64,000 nt of DNA from assembly GCA_945910005.1 (NCBI GenBank), contig OX246746.1, forward strand, positions 22,395,095-22,459,094, read 5' to 3'. Both the position numbers and the translations under genes were made by a program. This DNA is from Isoperla grammatica (lineage: Eukaryota > Arthropoda > Insecta > Plecoptera > Perlodidae). Each line of letters begins with the position of its first letter. Positions within the stretch are counted from its first letter, which is position 1. The notes under the pieces are model-generated. The model saw nothing but the letters and a program-made list of their open reading frames with translations, ran no database searches and was not told the DNA's origin. Shown here one piece after another: positions 60,808 through 64,000 of this stretch.

Positions 60808-60866
<59 letters not shown>
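60779..60866. repeat. (ATT)n microsatellite
   Basis: A long ATT repeat with a few interruptions within the hAT-like element. Confidence 0.95.
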
Positions 60867-60867
<1 letters not shown>

Positions 60868-61404
60868 AAGTTAAAATTAGATTTTTTAAGCCCGAGCAAA
60901 GTTTCTCTAGCCTCGGGCAAGCGTTAATTTCAAGCCCTGGGAATACCTATCGTGAAGAGAGAATCATTGATGTACAGATAAAAATCATATTTGAAAATTG
61001 ATACGGCATTTAATATTTAATAATTTAATTTAATTTCATAATTTAAATGTATTTTTGTTAAGATCTTAGGCCTATTATTTATCAATAATTTTCGACTAAT
61101 TATTGACCTCTAGTGACCCCTGTGTTAAAAAAACGAAAGTGTCAACCTGCAGTTCAAAGCATTAATTTAAATCCAAACTCGACTAGTTTGGGTACATTTA
61201 AAATTTAAAAGTGTAATTATAATTACCTGTTTTAATTAAAGCTACATAGGCCTATAAAGAGGCTAGTAAATCGGATTTTTGTAGATTTTGCCTATGCTTA
61301 AGTTGGATTTTTTCCTAAAGAAGATTATGCCAATTGCAATTTGTCCTAGGTCAATACGGAAATGGCCTGGGTCATGAGTAGGCTATTGTTATGTACACGC
61401 TTAC

Positions 61405-61503
61405 CTCTGGTTCTTCTAGTAAATGTATCCGACAATGTGGTGTATGGAGAAGAGTTCGCAGAAAGTATGATTGGGCACCGAAGTTCTTCAATGTAAGTAC
61501 AAT
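61405..61503 (-). CDS. Tentative 99-bp exon
   Basis: On the minus strand TTTACTGCATTTTCAG (acceptor) and CCAGAG|GTAAGC (donor) enclose exactly 99 bp. Two frames are open: IVLTLKNFGAQSYFLRTLLH and IEELRCPIILSANSSPYTTL. The opposite strand also has splice-like signals around the same bases (TCTGGTTCTTCTAG and AAT|GTAAGT), so strand is uncertain. It could be a 5' exon of the giant-frame gene. Confidence 0.35.
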
Positions 61504-62529
61504 CTGAAAATGCAGTAAAATGTCATAACAATTCTAACTGGGATGATAGAATAGTATTAATTTACCATAGGTACCAAGAACATTTCCCATTCTCACTGCC
61601 GCCTTGGCTATCTAACATTCTATTTCTATGCCGTTGTTAGTTATGCATGCCACCACTAAAATGTTTATTACTCTTCCCTATTATATATTTTTGAATTCTC
61701 AACGGAGCCTGGAGTAGGTCTAGAATAGGTCTAAGATAGCTCTGTCTACTTTAATGAGAGAGCATGAGAGAACTAAGTGCATTGATATACAACAATCATC
61801 ATTATCAACCTAAGAAAGCAAAACTGAACAATCCGTGCCCCCACTCCCCTCGTGTCGATTAGCCATCGTTGCAAAAAAATTACACCTAAAGCCCAATTAG
61901 TATCGTCTTCTGTAGGCCTATGGAAGAATGCTGCGGAACGGTTGCGAGTTTAAAGGAGCGCACCCGCCCGTCTTAGCTTTACTGCAATCATGTTCTCGTG
62001 TTCGAGCTTAGACTATGACGCCATCACTTTGACGCGGCCGACCACCGGATTCATTGTCCGTGCCTACCTTAGTGGAGACGCAAGCTTTGAAGCTTTGTTG
62101 AATACTTCCGCGATCGTTTTGCATCAAAGACAATGCAACCTGATACCGCAGCAATATAATGTCTCTTTCCACAACTTTGCGAATCATTTGACACCCATGA
62201 CAATAAAACGCGCATTTAGTATTATTTACTACCCGGGTAGTCCGGGTACGGCGCGAGCGTACCCGGGTACAACTATTTCCGGGTATTGACATCCCTCAAT
62301 GACCGAATAAGACAAAAAACAAGAATTACTCTCTCGATAAATATTCGGATAGGCGCGTCCTTGGCCCCAAAACCATATCTATAAGACCTAGGCCTAGACC
62401 TATGCCTATGCCCAAGGTCTAGGGCTAGGCCTATGTGGATAGCATTAAAACGGTGAAACTAGACATGGGCCTAGGCCTGCATGGATTAAATGGACAGGTC
62501 AGGCATAGGCACCTAGGCCTAGGCCTACA

Positions 62530-63690
62530 CACTAACTTGAATTTAAAATGTCTGCAACTCGTATTTAAGTAGGGCTACCGAGCTAGGCAGCTAAGCCTAG
62601 GCCTAGGCTAGAAAGATCCCAAAGTCCTGCCGCATTTGCTTAGCATTAAATGGGAAAAGTAGGCATCCTAGGCCTCCTATAAAAAGGTTAAAAAAGATAC
62701 ACGCACATACACATATAGGCCTACCGTACTTATAAACTTTCTGCCACTAGGCTAGGCCTAGTATTGAAATAAGTCTACCTAGGGGCTAGGCCTAGGACCT
62801 AGCCCAAGGCCTAGACTAGGGCCTAGGCCTACTCTAGACCTAGTCTCGAATAATCTTACCTGACAGCACACAGCATCTAGGCCTATAATATATTCATGAT
62901 CACACTAATGAGCCCTCATCTGAACAATTTTACAGCCGTCGGTTCTTTGAGAAATCTAATAAATAACTAAAGACATTGCGGTAATCAGCAATGGTGGATT
63001 CTTGATGAGCCATAGGCCTGACAGTGTTTTGTTTCGTTCAAATGCTCTCCTCTGATTGGTTCATAAGCGACAATGGTTTATTCGCGCGAGGAAAAGAGAG
63101 TTGCTCTCCATTGGTTGTTAATCAGAACACAAGGTCGGTAAAATAGTGGACCTAGTAGTAGGCCTACTATTTTACCGATCTTTGGGGAAACTAGGCTTAG
63201 GCCTAGGCCAAATAAACAGGTTAAGCATAGATATGCACACAGCACACTTACTTATAAACTTCCTGCCACTCGTATTTAAGTAGATCTACCTAGGCGGCTA
63301 AGCTTACGCTACAGCTGTGCTTACGCTTAAATCTAGGCCTAGCCTAGGCTAGAAAAGCTGTGAAGTCCTGCGCCTAGGCCTAGGCCCTAGGTTACGACCA
63401 ACCCTAGACCCAGTCTCGAATAATCTTACCTGACAGCACACAGCATTTATAATGTATGCATAATCACGCTAATGAACGTTCATCTGAACAATTTTGCAGC
63501 AGTCGGTTCTCTGAGGAAAGTAATAAAATAGTAAAGACATTGCGGTAATCGGCAATGAAGCGTCGTGGGACAATGCTGTTCCGATCTAAAATGCTGCCCT
63601 CTGATTGGTTCATAAGTGGCAATTGTTTCATTCGCGGGAGGAAAGGAGAGTTGCCCTCCATTGGTTGTTAATAGAACTAATTGTAGCGCG
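62530..63690. repeat. GGCCTA-rich tandem segmental duplication
   Basis: Two diverged copies follow each other: CGTATTTAAGTAG at about 62562 and 63269, CTTACCTGACAGCACACAGC at about 62866 and 63427, then ACATTGCGGTAATC, CTCTGATTGGTTCATAAG and CTCCATTGGTTGTTAAT in both. The offset falls from about 707 to 560 bp through indels. GGCCTA is strikingly enriched between and within the copies. Confidence 0.8.
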
Positions 63691-63713
63691 CTTATTTTAA
63701 ACAATTTAATTAA

Positions 63714-63739
63714 ATATATATATATATATACATATATAT
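63714..63739. repeat. (TA)n microsatellite
   Basis: TATATA tract with one interruption. Confidence 0.9.
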
Positions 63740-63796
63740 GCGTAATTTTGAAGTGGTCTTTAAAAAATTAATTGAGTTACTTAACATATTGTGTTA

Positions 63797-64000
63797 AGAT
63801 CCTAAACCATAAACTACGTTTGGGTCAGTGATGGCCTCATTTTATCTGAGCTCATCACTCAGAGTAACAAGGTACTGCAGGGGGATCCTACCAGTCCACT
63901 GCTATTTAATCTGCTGTCGGCAGATATTACAAATTTTATATTCGACAACAACAATCGTGACGTGTATTTAATCATGTATGCAGACGACTTAGTACCATAT
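63797..64000 (+). CDS. LINE reverse transcriptase fragment, runs off the window
   Basis: The frame reads YVWVSDGLILSELITQSN, then VLQGDPTSPLLFNLLSADI and, at the last bases, LIMYADDLVPY. L-Q-G-D-P-x-S-P-L-L-F-N-L and Y-A-D-D are RT motifs B and C. The QGDP form differs from the PQGTVLGP of the LINE at 16 kb, so this is another LINE clade. A TAA lies upstream near 63796; the rest of the element is outside the window. Confidence 0.85.

Larger units (their letters stand above)
59398..60939. mobile_element. hAT-like element, 1542 bp
   Basis: The left end CAGGGGTCGAAATTAAC and the complement of the right end, CAGGGCTTGAAATTAAC, match at 15 of 17 positions. Flanks GGTGTACC (59390-59397) and GGAATACC (60940-60947) look like an 8-bp target duplication with two changes. 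Inside, CAACCCTCGACAA near 60027 and its complement near 60675 suggest a nested inverted-repeat element. No hAT transposase is recognised. An (ATT)n lies near the right end. Confidence 0.72.

Noticed and set aside
62008..62292. Opposing reading frames near 62.0-62.3 kb
   Set aside because: They overlap a CCGGGTA-rich inverted-repeat stretch with no splice or start context; likely chance.

Overview
The window is AT-rich nuclear DNA from an invertebrate animal. The evidence is a multi-exon UNC80 gene with canonical introns of a few hundred bases to about 2 kb, plus several metazoan transposon classes: piggyBac, hAT, LINEs, a Penelope-like element, tRNA-type SINEs and many small palindromic elements. 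The phylum cannot be settled from this sequence alone. The palindrome GGCCTA is conspicuously frequent, especially at 62.3-63.4 kb.

Layout. 1-2.6 kb is a GC-rich 35/36-bp minisatellite with higher-order repeats. 2.7-4.3 kb is a long-inverted-repeat element broken by a hAT element (perfect 8-bp target duplication) and by a LINE tail. 6.3-9.6 kb is a decayed LINE 3' end split by a 2673-bp piggyBac element that has an intact 614-aa transposase, matching termini and TTAA duplications. 10.4-14.0 kb is a run of hairpin elements ending in eight tandem copies of a ~147-bp unit. An orphan minus-strand exon resembling the end of a lipase PLAT domain lies at 14.2-14.4 kb. 15.1-18.85 kb holds a two-ORF LINE whose ORF2 is frameshifted near its C-terminus and abuts the first recognised UNC80 exon.

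18.86-44.64 kb (+ strand) encodes the C-terminal ~1922 residues of UNC80, the large scaffold of the NALCN sodium-leak channel complex, in 33 exons. Every junction keeps frame and the summed exon length is an exact multiple of three. The 5' exons are not in the window, so any upstream intron is at least 18.8 kb. The introns carry SINEs, MITE-like hairpins, a Penelope-like 3' end with a possible hammerhead-ribozyme motif, and two LINE fragments. One intron starts with GC instead of GT.

44.64-50.25 kb has no recognisable gene; UNC80 and the next gene converge here. 50.26-58.04 kb (- strand) is one uninterrupted 2594-codon reading frame. I do not recognise the protein. It is Ser/Thr/Glu-rich, probably largely disordered, and built from nested internal repeats; it is the most interesting coding object in the window. 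58.1-64.0 kb holds a short upstream ORF, a second hAT-like element, two tentative minus-strand exons, a GGCCTA-rich tandem segmental duplication and, at the edge, a second type of LINE reverse transcriptase running off the window.

The two host genes show no functional link. The rest of the window is mostly layered mobile DNA whose nesting order can be read from target-site duplications.
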